A DNA stretch of 64,000 nt from Pseudomonas zanjanensis. Its GTDB lineage: Bacteria > Pseudomonadota > Gammaproteobacteria > Pseudomonadales > Pseudomonadaceae. A model generated the notes under the pieces. It was not told the origin of the DNA and ran no database searches. It was given only the letters and a program-made list of their open reading frames with translations. Shown here piece after piece: positions 44,751-52,245 of the stretch. The DNA lies in NCBI RefSeq assembly GCF_014268745.2, contig NZ_JABWRB020000001.1, positions 1,798,001 through 1,862,000 on the forward strand, written 5' to 3'. Both the position numbers and the translations under genes were made by a program. Position 1 is the stretch's first letter. The number at the start of each line of letters is the position of its first letter.

Positions 44751-45341
44751 TCACTGCGCATTCTCGGCGGCCAGTTCTTCCAGGTCGATGTAACGGTTAC
44801 CGATGCGCGGGTGCAGGCGGCCGCCATCGGCGCAGCCCAGCACCACGACGATTTCGTCGGCGCGCGGGGCGTCTTCAATTTGCATTTCCAGGGTGATGTA
44901 GTGCGAGCGCAGGCCTTCGTCGTCCTTGTGCATCATCGGGATCTGGATCGAGGTGCCAGGGCCGCCGCGCTTGTTGGTGAAGCTCAGGTAGCTCTTGGCC
45001 TTGACCGCTTCGCGGTAGTGGTTGCCGAAGCGCAGGGTGTGGATCACGGCGGAGGCGTGCTCGATTTCGCCGTCGGCACCGACCACCGCGGCCTTGCCAT
45101 ACGCTTCGATTTTCTCGGCGCCGCCGATGATGCCTACCAGGCGCTCGACCATCAGTGCACCGAGATCGGAGCAGTTGGCGCGGATCTCCGGTTTCAGGTC
45201 TTCGACGAAACCGCGGCCCAGCCAAGGATTCTTCATGACGACCGCCAGCCCGACCATGGTCACCGGTTTGTCGGTGGCTTTGCCGCCTTCGATGAATGTC
45301 TCTTCGACATAGCTGACGATCTTGCGAATTTCGAAACTCAT
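44751..45341 (-). CDS. amino acid synthesis (DUF1185) family protein
   Basis: This 196-residue protein starts MSFEIRKIVSYVEETFIEGGKATDKPV, the characteristic opening of DUF1185. Further motifs are NPWLGRGFVEDLKP, GIIGGAEKIEAYGKAAVVGADGEIEHASAVIH, KRGGPGTSIQIPMMHKDDEGLRSHYITLEM and a C-terminal NRYIDLEEL. The family name is historical and no reaction is established for it to my knowledge. The ATG at 45341 is chosen for its CGGAG box. It is the first gene of the left-going catabolic operon and sits directly under the 45382 operator. Confidence 0.85.
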   Translation of the reverse strand: MSFEIRKIVSYVEETFIEGGKATDKPVTMVGLAVVMKNPWLGRGFVEDLKPEIRANCSDLGALMVERLVGIIGGAEKIEAYGKAAVVGADGEIEHASAVIHTLRFGNHYREAVKAKSYLSFTNKRGGPGTSIQIPMMHKDDEGLRSHYITLEMQIEDAPRADEIVVVLGCADGGRLHPRIGNRYIDLEELAAENAQ

Positions 45342-45375
45342 GGGCTGCTCCGTCATTGGGTGAACAAGTGTGTGC

Positions 45376-45397
45376 GTATGATGGTATACCATAATAC
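45376..45397. promoter_or_regulatory. operator palindrome at the head of the DUF1185-hydrolase-ALDH operon
   Basis: The core ATGGTATACCAT (45381-45392) is a perfect 12-bp palindrome. With flanks GTAT on the left and ATAC on the right it forms a 22-bp site with a single mismatched pair. It is the best of the three GntR-type sites in the cluster. Confidence 0.7.
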
Positions 45398-45543
45398 TGA
45401 GTGCGCAAATCCCTACAACAGGTTTGTGTTCGGGAGGCGACCGAAGGCAGCTCGCCCGCGACCCCGAAAGAATTGGTCTACGCTTTGTGCGCGGACACTC
45501 GAATGTTTTTGGATAGCCCTGCAACGTGTCCTGGGGAGGAAGG

Positions 45544-47031
45544 ATGCCCTTCGAAATCGCCGATGTTTCAATTACCGTCTGGTCATTGTTGAGCCCAACC
45601 TACGTGACGCTCAAACCCCACGAAGCCCTCATCAAGCGTTTCCTGGGTAACGACCTGAAGGTTCGCTTTCTGACAACCCAGGCGGCCGTCCAGGCGCTGG
45701 CCCAGCCCGATCAAGCCTTTCCCCTCGAGTGGCGGGTGGGGGCTACTCCACCGGCCCAGGCCAATCAAAGCATCAACCAGTGTCTGGAGGCCCTGGCGCT
45801 TTATTTACGGGGCCAGGACAAACGCAAATACCACGACATGCTGGACGAGGCGAATACCAAGGGTGACTCGCTGTTCACCGATGCGCGGAACAACACACCG
45901 GCGCAATTCGTCGCCCAGAAGTGCACCTATTACTACCAGGGCGCGTACATGTCGGGTGATCAGTTCGCTGTCGGCGCGGCGTTGCGCCATGACCTCACCT
46001 CACAGCTGATCCTGTTCTACGCGGCCGCTGACGAGACGGCGGCCAAGCGGTTGGTCAAGTTCTATGGCACTTCCTGTGGGGTAAAGGCCGCTCGGTTGCT
46101 GCCGGTGTTGGTCACCGATGCCAAGGCTGCCTGCGAAACCTGTCGCCTGGTGGTCGACGCCAGGATCAATAAAAGTGCACTGCCGCCCTTCACCGATGCG
46201 GCACTGGCATTCCTGGCCGGCGTCGCCAAGGGTGCAAAACTGTGCCCGGTGGGTGGCGCCACCACCGATGTGGCTGCGTCAGTGCTCAATGGCGACGGCA
46301 AGGGCAGCATCGCCCAGTGGGACAATGTCGATCCCAATGCCAATCGCTACTGGGCGTATCGCCTCGACAAGTTCCTGGGGCTCAAAGGGGTGGTCAAGGG
46401 CCAGAGCTACGTCATTGTCTGGACCCGCTTCAGCGGCAAGGACGGGGGTGCCCATCCGGAGCTGGACGACAGTTGGACGGGGTTGGGGCAGGTGTGTCAC
46501 CAGTTGTTGAAAAAAGGGCGGAACGTCATCGTGGTCGGACGCCCGAGGACCAACCGGGACCTCAACGCGAAGCTGACGACCCACCTGAATAAACTCGACC
46601 AGGATGCGGGGGCGGTGTCCCGGGACAATCTTCAGGTCTGGGGTGAGTATTGGAAGCTGGACAACGGCAACCCCAACCAGAAGATCATCGGGCCCAACCG
46701 TGCTGCCGAATATGCCATTTTCCTGCGCATGAAAAGTGCCGAATGGAACTGCAAATTGGTGCACCTGGGCATGCGCAGCGGTGCGATGGATGCCGCGGCC
46801 TTGCTGGGGATGCGCACTCGATTCATCGAAGACGCCGGCAACCAGCAGATCGCGCGAACGACCAAATGGACCGGGGCGACCAATACCAACCGTCTCTACC
46901 AGCGTATCCCGGTGGCCGAATTGCCTACCTGGAGCGCGCGAGGCCATGAGGAAAACCTGGCGGTCAAGCGAGGTTACCTGCCCACTGATCTGGCGATGAT
47001 CGTCGCCAGCGTCGAGGCTGCGTTTACTTGA
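45544..47031 (+). CDS. protein of unknown function (495 aa)
   Basis: I do not recognise this family. The frame runs from the ATG at 45544 (MPFEIADVSITVWSLLSP, preceded by GGGGAGG) to 47031, with normal Pseudomonas codon use. No signal peptide or membrane segment is visible. The first half is mixed. The second half has alternating hydrophobic strands (SYVIVWTRFSG, NVIVVGRPRTN) and an ending with KLVHLGMRSGAMDAAALLGMRTRFIEDAGN, vaguely like the C-terminal donor-binding half of GT-B glycosyltransferases. That resemblance is weak. The gene stands alone: it is divergent from the DUF1185 operon and more than 490 bp from the next gene. Confidence 0.7.
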   Translation: MPFEIADVSITVWSLLSPTYVTLKPHEALIKRFLGNDLKVRFLTTQAAVQALAQPDQAFPLEWRVGATPPAQANQSINQCLEALALYLRGQDKRKYHDMLDEANTKGDSLFTDARNNTPAQFVAQKCTYYYQGAYMSGDQFAVGAALRHDLTSQLILFYAAADETAAKRLVKFYGTSCGVKAARLLPVLVTDAKAACETCRLVVDARINKSALPPFTDAALAFLAGVAKGAKLCPVGGATTDVAASVLNGDGKGSIAQWDNVDPNANRYWAYRLDKFLGLKGVVKGQSYVIVWTRFSGKDGGAHPELDDSWTGLGQVCHQLLKKGRNVIVVGRPRTNRDLNAKLTTHLNKLDQDAGAVSRDNLQVWGEYWKLDNGNPNQKIIGPNRAAEYAIFLRMKSAEWNCKLVHLGMRSGAMDAAALLGMRTRFIEDAGNQQIARTTKWTGATNTNRLYQRIPVAELPTWSARGHEENLAVKRGYLPTDLAMIVASVEAAFT

Positions 47032-47524
47032 GGTGAACGGCCGTGCTGCTTCAAGGTGGGGCGAGGGGTATGAATCCGTGCATTTTCCTGCAACGTTGCA
47101 GTGCGCTCAGGTTTTCGTCGTCTGGGGATGAGCGCGGTTAGCCATGGATGAATGAGTAAAAACTTCCCCCCTTGTGGGGCACGGCTGTCCCATTCCACCC
47201 GCTCAAGAGCCGTTCAAGCCGCGTTCGAGAGAAAGGGCGCCAGCATTTATGGTCATTGATGTCGCCAGATCGAAAAATAATTTCGCCTTTTAGTGGTTTT
47301 GCAATACTTTTTCTATCCAGAGCCTGACGCCGTGACGCTTAGGCACACCCTTTGCTAAGCATTGAAAAGCCGGCCTCCCAGGCCAGGACACACCATCCAT
47401 GAAGAAACAGAGGGGAATCCCAGGACCGCACTCGATAAAGCAGGGCTCAAAGCAAGGCAAGGCCGAACCGTCGGAATGACGAAGTGATAAGAAATGCCGT
47501 GTAGAACGCGGCAGGGAGTTGGCT
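47032..47524. other. intergenic region with the promoter of the ATP-grasp operon
   Basis: This 493-bp region has no credible gene. It holds a good sigma-54 promoter (47338-47357) and leaves a leader of about 160 nt before the ATP-grasp gene. A clear NtrC-type TGCACCA...TGGTGCA site was not found. Confidence 0.6.
47338..47357 (+). promoter_or_regulatory. sigma-54 (-24/-12) promoter of the ATP-grasp/alpha-E/transglutaminase operon
   Basis: The sequence is CTTAGGCACACCCTTTGCTA. GG (47342-47343) and GC (47354-47355) are exactly ten bases apart, with GGCAC and TTTGC matching both consensus boxes. The expected start is near 47367. Confidence 0.7.
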
Positions 47525-48934
47525 ATGCCCCACGCTTTTTTTAATGAAATGTATGACGCCCAGGGTGACTGCCGCCCGCACTACCAAGCCTTCTCGCGCT
47601 GGCTGGCGGACACGCCGCTGGAGCTGTTGGAGCAACGCCGCCGCGAAGCCGACCTGCTGTTCCATCGCGCCGGTATCACTTTCACCCTCTATGGCGACGA
47701 GCAGGGCACTGAACGGTTGATTCCGTTCGACATCATCCCGCGCAGCATCAAGGCCAGTGAATGGCAAATGGTCGAGCGTGGCTGCATCCAGCGGGTCCAG
47801 GCCCTGAACATGTTCCTGGCCGACATCTACCATGGTCAACACATCCTCAAGGAAGGCATCATTCCGGCCGAGCAAGTGCTCGCCAACGAGGGTTACCAGA
47901 TCGCGATGCAGGGCCTGGACCTGCATCGGGGCATCTATGCCCATATCGCCGGTGTCGACCTGGTTCGCGACGGTGACGGCAGCTACTACGTGCTGGAAGA
48001 CAACCTGCGCACCCCCAGCGGCGTGAGCTACATGCTCGAAGACCGCAAGATGATGATGCGCCTGTTCCCCGAACTCTTCGCCGCCCAGCGCGTGGCGCCC
48101 ATCGATCATTACCCGAACCTGCTGCTCGATACCCTCAAGACCTCGAGCCCACTGGAAAACCCTACCGCCGTGGTGTTGACCCCGGGACGCTTCAACAGCG
48201 CCTATTTCGAGCACGCGTTCCTGGCCCGTGAAATGGGCGTGGAGCTGGTGGAGGGGGCCGACCTGTTCGTGCGCGACGACCACGTGTACATGCGCACCAC
48301 CGCTGGCCCCCGGCAGGTGGATGTGATTTATCGTCGCCTCGACGATGCCTACCTCGACCCACTGTCATTCAACCCCGATTCGATGCTGGGCGTGCCCGGG
48401 CTGATCGCCGTGTACCGTGCCGGCAACGTGGTACTGGCGAATGCGGTCGGCACGGGCGTGGCTGATGACAAGTCGATCTACCCCTACGTCGACGAAATGA
48501 TCCGCTTCTACCTCACCGAAGAGCCGATCCTGAAGAACGTGCCCACCTGGCAATGCCGCAAGCCCCAGGACCTGTCCCATGTACTGGCCAACCTGCCGGA
48601 CCTGGTGGTTAAGGAAACCCAGGGCTCCGGCGGCTACGGCATGCTGGTCGGGCCGGCCGCCACTGCCGCGGAAATCGAGGATTTCCGCGCGCGTCTCAAG
48701 GCCCGTCCCGAAGCCTACATCGCCCAGCCGACCTTGAGCCTGTCCACGTGTCCGACCTTTGTCGAGAGCGGTATTGCGCCGCGCCATATCGACTTGCGTC
48801 CGTTCGTGCTGTCGGGCAAGGAAACGCGCCTGGTGCCCGGCGGGCTGACCCGTGTGGCGCTGCGCGAGGGCTCGCTGGTGGTGAACTCGTCCCAGGGCGG
48901 CGGCACCAAAGACACTTGGGTAGTGGAGGACTAA
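47525..48934 (+). CDS. circularly permuted type 2 ATP-grasp protein
   Basis: This 469-residue protein of the DUF404/DUF407 class starts MPHAFFNEMYDAQGDCRPHYQ. It has motifs IPFDIIPRSIKASEWQMVERG, GDGSYYVLEDNLRTPSGVSYMLEDR, RRLDDAYLDPLSF and KETQGSGGYGMLVGP. The family is predicted to ligate an amino group to a carboxylate using ATP, possibly making small peptides. It is the first of three genes (with alpha-E and transglutaminase) that are conserved together in many bacteria. The biochemical product is unknown. A sigma-54 promoter upstream hints at nitrogen- or stress-linked expression. Confidence 0.9.
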   Translation: MPHAFFNEMYDAQGDCRPHYQAFSRWLADTPLELLEQRRREADLLFHRAGITFTLYGDEQGTERLIPFDIIPRSIKASEWQMVERGCIQRVQALNMFLADIYHGQHILKEGIIPAEQVLANEGYQIAMQGLDLHRGIYAHIAGVDLVRDGDGSYYVLEDNLRTPSGVSYMLEDRKMMMRLFPELFAAQRVAPIDHYPNLLLDTLKTSSPLENPTAVVLTPGRFNSAYFEHAFLAREMGVELVEGADLFVRDDHVYMRTTAGPRQVDVIYRRLDDAYLDPLSFNPDSMLGVPGLIAVYRAGNVVLANAVGTGVADDKSIYPYVDEMIRFYLTEEPILKNVPTWQCRKPQDLSHVLANLPDLVVKETQGSGGYGMLVGPAATAAEIEDFRARLKARPEAYIAQPTLSLSTCPTFVESGIAPRHIDLRPFVLSGKETRLVPGGLTRVALREGSLVVNSSQGGGTKDTWVVED

Positions 48935-48937
48935 GAC

Positions 48938-49888
48938 ATGCTTTCAAGAACTGCTTCGGACCTCTATTGGATGTCCCGCTACCTGGAGCGCGCCGAGAAC
49001 CTGGCGCGCATGCTCGAAGTCAGCTATTCGCTGTCGCTGATGCCCCAGGCCGGGCGCAGCGATGGTCATGCCGAGTTGGCGATGTCGCTGCTGGCGGCCG
49101 GCACGCTGGATGACTACAACGCCCGTTATGACGCGCTCAACACCGAGCGCATGCTGCATTTCTTTGCCCTGGATGAAACCAACCCCGGCAGTATCTACAG
49201 CTGCCTGCGCGCCGCGCGGACCAATGCCCATGCGGTGCGCGGACGCATCACTGCCGATATGTGGGAGAACATCAACGCCACCTGGCTGGAAATGCGCAAC
49301 ATCGCCAGCAACGGCCTGGGGCGCTACGGCATCAGCCATTTCTGCGAGTGGGTCAAGGAGCGCTCGCACCTGTTCCGGGGCGCGACGTCGGGCACCATCA
49401 TGCGCAACGATGCCTACTGTTTCATTCGCCTGGGGACCTTTATCGAACGGGCCGACAACACCCTGCGCCTGCTGGATGCTCGCTACGAGATGTTCGGCGA
49501 GGAGTCGGAGGAGGTCAGTGACAACTCGGCCCGTGGTTATTACCAGTGGAGTGCCTTGCTGAGGGCGTTGTCTTCGTTCGAGGCGTTCAACGAGATCTAT
49601 CGCAACGCGCCCAATGCCGAGCAGGTGTCCGAGATGCTGCTGTTGCGGGCCGACGTCCCGCGTTCGCTGCATGCCTGTATCGAGGAACTGGACCATATCC
49701 TCGCCAGTTTGCCGGGCAACAACGGCCGGCCAGCGCAACGCCTGGCCGCCGAGCTGAATGCGCGACTGCGTTATTCCGGAATCGACGAGATCCTGGCCTC
49801 GGGCCTGCATCAATGGCTGACGGACCTGATCGGACAAATTCGCCACTTGGGCCAGACAGTCCATGAGTCTTACCTGGAGGTCGTATGA
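48938..49888 (+). CDS. alpha-E domain-containing protein (DUF403)
   Basis: This 316-residue all-helical protein starts MLSRTASDLYWMSRYLERAENLARMLEVSYSLSLMPQ, the typical alpha-E opening. Conserved Glu/Arg-rich helices follow (FCEWVKERSHLFRGATSGTIMRNDAYCFIRLGTFIERADNTLRLLD). Alpha-E proteins accompany the type 2 ATP-grasp and transglutaminase-like genes, probably as a scaffold or partner. The start is three bases after the ATP-grasp stop. The end overlaps the next ATG by four bases. Confidence 0.9.
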   Translation: MLSRTASDLYWMSRYLERAENLARMLEVSYSLSLMPQAGRSDGHAELAMSLLAAGTLDDYNARYDALNTERMLHFFALDETNPGSIYSCLRAARTNAHAVRGRITADMWENINATWLEMRNIASNGLGRYGISHFCEWVKERSHLFRGATSGTIMRNDAYCFIRLGTFIERADNTLRLLDARYEMFGEESEEVSDNSARGYYQWSALLRALSSFEAFNEIYRNAPNAEQVSEMLLLRADVPRSLHACIEELDHILASLPGNNGRPAQRLAAELNARLRYSGIDEILASGLHQWLTDLIGQIRHLGQTVHESYLEVV

Positions 49889-50682
49889 AACTGTCCATAC
49901 GCCACGACACCACCTACAGCTACGCCGATGAAGTCTGCACCAGCATCCAGTTCCTGCGCCTGACGCCTCGGGACACCCAGCGCCAGCGCATCCTGGAGTG
50001 GCACTTGGAGCTGCCGCGACTGGTGCGCAGCCAGCTTGATCCTTACGGCAACATCCTTCACGTCATGACCATGGACGAACCCCACGGTGCCTTGGTCTTG
50101 ACGGCTTATGGCGAGGTGGAAATCCATCAGTCGATAGCGATGGAGCCGGACAGCCAGTCGCCGCTACCGTTCTTGCGCACCAGCCGTCTCACCGAGGCGG
50201 ACGAGACCCTCAGCGCCTTCGCCGTCGAGCAATGCGCAGGGCGACGGGATCGTTCGGCCTTGACCGATCTGATGAACGGCCTGGCCGCGCGGATGCCCTA
50301 CAGCCCCGGCACGACGGCGGTCAACAGCACCGCCGCCGAGGCGTTTGCCGGTGGAACGGGGGTTTGCCAGGACCACACCCACGCCTTCCTGGCCTGCGCC
50401 CGCAGCCTGGGCGTTCCCGCGCGTTATGTATCCGGCTACTTGTGCACCGAGGATGAAAGCCACCTGGCGAGCCACGCCTGGGCGGAAGCCTGGCTCGACG
50501 ACGGCTGGTACAGCTTCGACGTGACCAACCGCCTGACCCTTCCAGACCGCCACCTGAAACTGGCGGTCGGCCTGGACTACCTCGACGCCTGCCCGGTCCG
50601 CGGCATGCGCCGGGGTGGCGGGGCGGAACAGATGCAGGCGCGGGTGCAGGTGAGCTCGATGGTGCAGGTGCAACACCAATAA
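49885..50682 (+). CDS. transglutaminase-like (cysteine protease fold) protein
   Basis: This 265-residue protein has an N-terminal beta domain (MKLSIRHDTTYSYADEVCTSIQFLRLTPR, the transglutaminase N domain) and a core transglutaminase domain. The catalytic triad is Cys161 (GGTGVCQDHTH), His197 (SHAWAEAWL) and Asp212 (SFDVTN). It is predicted to hydrolyse or form amide bonds, probably on the product or target of the ATP-grasp partner. It is translationally coupled to the alpha-E gene and is the last gene of the operon. Confidence 0.9.
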   Translation: MKLSIRHDTTYSYADEVCTSIQFLRLTPRDTQRQRILEWHLELPRLVRSQLDPYGNILHVMTMDEPHGALVLTAYGEVEIHQSIAMEPDSQSPLPFLRTSRLTEADETLSAFAVEQCAGRRDRSALTDLMNGLAARMPYSPGTTAVNSTAAEAFAGGTGVCQDHTHAFLACARSLGVPARYVSGYLCTEDESHLASHAWAEAWLDDGWYSFDVTNRLTLPDRHLKLAVGLDYLDACPVRGMRRGGGAEQMQARVQVSSMVQVQHQ

Positions 50683-51607
50683 AGGCACGCCGAAGCTGAA
50701 GCCTCATCGCGAGCAAGCTCGCTCCCACACTGGAGTGGGTGGTGAACACAAACCTTGTGACCACCCGAGAACCCGGTGGGAGGGCCATAGGGTTTTGTAG
50801 CCTCAACCAAACTGCCTTTGTGGCGAGGGAGCTTGCTCCCGCTGGGCTGCGCAGCAGCCCCAAAACCAAGCACCGCGTGGCGCCAGGCTGATCGCATGCA
50901 GCTTATTGGGGCCGCTTCGCAGCCCAGCGGGAGCAAGCTCCCTCGCCACGGGGTTGAGTGCTCGGCATCAGGTCTGGAAACACCCAAGTCCCCTGTGGGA
51001 GCCGAGCTTGCTCGCGATGACGGTTGCCCAGCCGACATCACCGCCAACTGACCCATCGCTATCGCGAGCAAGCTCGCTCCCACACTGAAATTGGCGGTGG
51101 ACAAAAACCTTGTGGCCACTCGAGAACCCAGTGGGAGGGCCATAGGGTTTTGTCCTCAACCTAACCGCCTTTGTGGCGAGGGAGCTTGCTCCCGCTGGGC
51201 TGCGCAGCAGCCCCAAAACCAAGCACCGCGTGGCATCAGGCAGATCGCATGCAGCTTATTGGGGCCGCTTCGCGCCCCAGCGGGAGCAAGCTCCCTCGCC
51301 ACGGGGTTGAGTGCTCGGCATCAGGTCTGGAAACACCCGAGAACCCCTGTGGGAGCCGAGCTTGCTCGCGATGACGGTTGCCCAGCCGACATCACCGCCA
51401 ACTGACCCACCGCCATCGCGAGCAGGCTCGCTCCCACAAAAAATCCGCCAGTTGCCCCAAGTCTGGGCATCTACGTGGTCTCTCCAAAATGAAGCTTTCA
51501 TGACAAAAGTTCGGTAGCACATCGCCATTCCCGTCATGCCTGTGTGACGTGTTCGAGGGGACCTTTCAGGTCGTTTGGAGCCGGGGCGCGAAGCCGGGAG
51601 TGAGGCG
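50683..51607. other. long REP-filled intergenic region
   Basis: This is 925 bp without a real gene. After an inverted REP at about 50704-50730 come two tandem units of a 353-bp composite repeat. At 51440-51607 there is unique sequence leading to the phdA ribosome site. Open frames in either direction through the repeats are REP artefacts. Confidence 0.8.
50732..51438. repeat. 353-bp tandem duplication of a composite REP unit
   Basis: Unit 1 (50732-51085) and unit 2 (51086-51438) share almost all of their sequence. Each contains a GTGGCGAGGGAGC doublet around AAGCACCGCGTGGC...GCAGCTTATTGGGG, then a GTGGGAGCCGAGCTTGCTCGCG doublet around CCCAGCCGACATCACCGCC. Corresponding REP starts are at 50820 and 51173. 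A few substitutions and small indels separate the copies, so the duplication is fairly recent. Confidence 0.88.
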
Positions 51608-52219
51608 ATGGGGACTATGGAACGTTATTCGAAAGTGGGCATGCAGGAGCTTGACCAGCGGCTGTCGAAGATCGTCGAGGCGGCGCGCAAGCAGCCGGTC
51701 TCGGTGTATCGCTACGGCGCGCCGTGGGTCTGGATCGTTTCCCAGGATGACTGGCAGGGCGCGCTCAAGGAAGTGTCCAGCTACATTCCGCAAGGCCATT
51801 CACTGGTCTTGCTGCGTCCGCAGATCGACGACCTGCTGGACGACCATCGCGATGTGCTGCAAGGCCTCAATGCCCGCGCCCAGATGCTGATCGCACCGCA
51901 AACCGCCATGCACATCCTCCTGCTGCAACTGCTCTATTCGGTGCCCAGCGAGCAGCAACTCTACGAACAACTCAATTACAACCTGCTGTTCCGCTGGTTC
52001 GTCGGCCTGGACCTGAACCAGAAGGTCTGGAGCTTCAACATCCTGAGCAAGGACCTCGCCACGCTGCTGGGCGATGCGCAGGCGGTGCGGCTCATCCAGA
52101 AAGTCATCGGTGAAGTGTTCTGTGGCGCCTTGCTGCAAATGCCGGAGTTCTCCTTGAACTTCGCGCTGCTGCACACCTGGCTGGCCCGGCACGCCACGAC
52201 ATCGACCGCAAGCAATTGA
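51608..52219 (+). CDS. phdA: PhdA-like protein: Phd/YefM-type N-domain plus IS5-type transposase N-terminal domain
   Basis: The 203-residue protein appears chimeric. Residues 1-60 (MGTMERYSKVGMQELDQRLSKIVEAARKQPVSVYRYGAPWVWIVSQDDW) look like a Phd/YefM antitoxin DNA-binding domain. Residues about 100-190 (LLYSVPSEQQLYEQLNYNLLFRWFVGLDLNQKVWS) match the N-terminal domain of IS5-type transposases, with no DDE catalytic part. Its place before pdtB-exbB-exbD-tonB matches P. aeruginosa PhdA (prevent-host-death protein A), linked to biofilm cell survival. The start at 51608 has GGGAG seven bases upstream. The stop overlaps a TTG of the next frame. Confidence 0.78.
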   Translation: MGTMERYSKVGMQELDQRLSKIVEAARKQPVSVYRYGAPWVWIVSQDDWQGALKEVSSYIPQGHSLVLLRPQIDDLLDDHRDVLQGLNARAQMLIAPQTAMHILLLQLLYSVPSEQQLYEQLNYNLLFRWFVGLDLNQKVWSFNILSKDLATLLGDAQAVRLIQKVIGEVFCGALLQMPEFSLNFALLHTWLARHATTSTASN

Positions 52220-52245
52220 GCCGTACTTTGAATTCAGGGGGTGGT

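Noticed and set aside
50321..51405. several 80-190-aa frames across the REP array
   Set aside because: All contain the same REP translation (GSLLPLG, GASSLAT and the like) and lack start signals.
50683..51607. remnant of a TpsA (pdtA) gene upstream of phdA
   Set aside because: No haemagglutinin-type repeats or secretion-domain motif are seen in any frame. The space is REP sequence.
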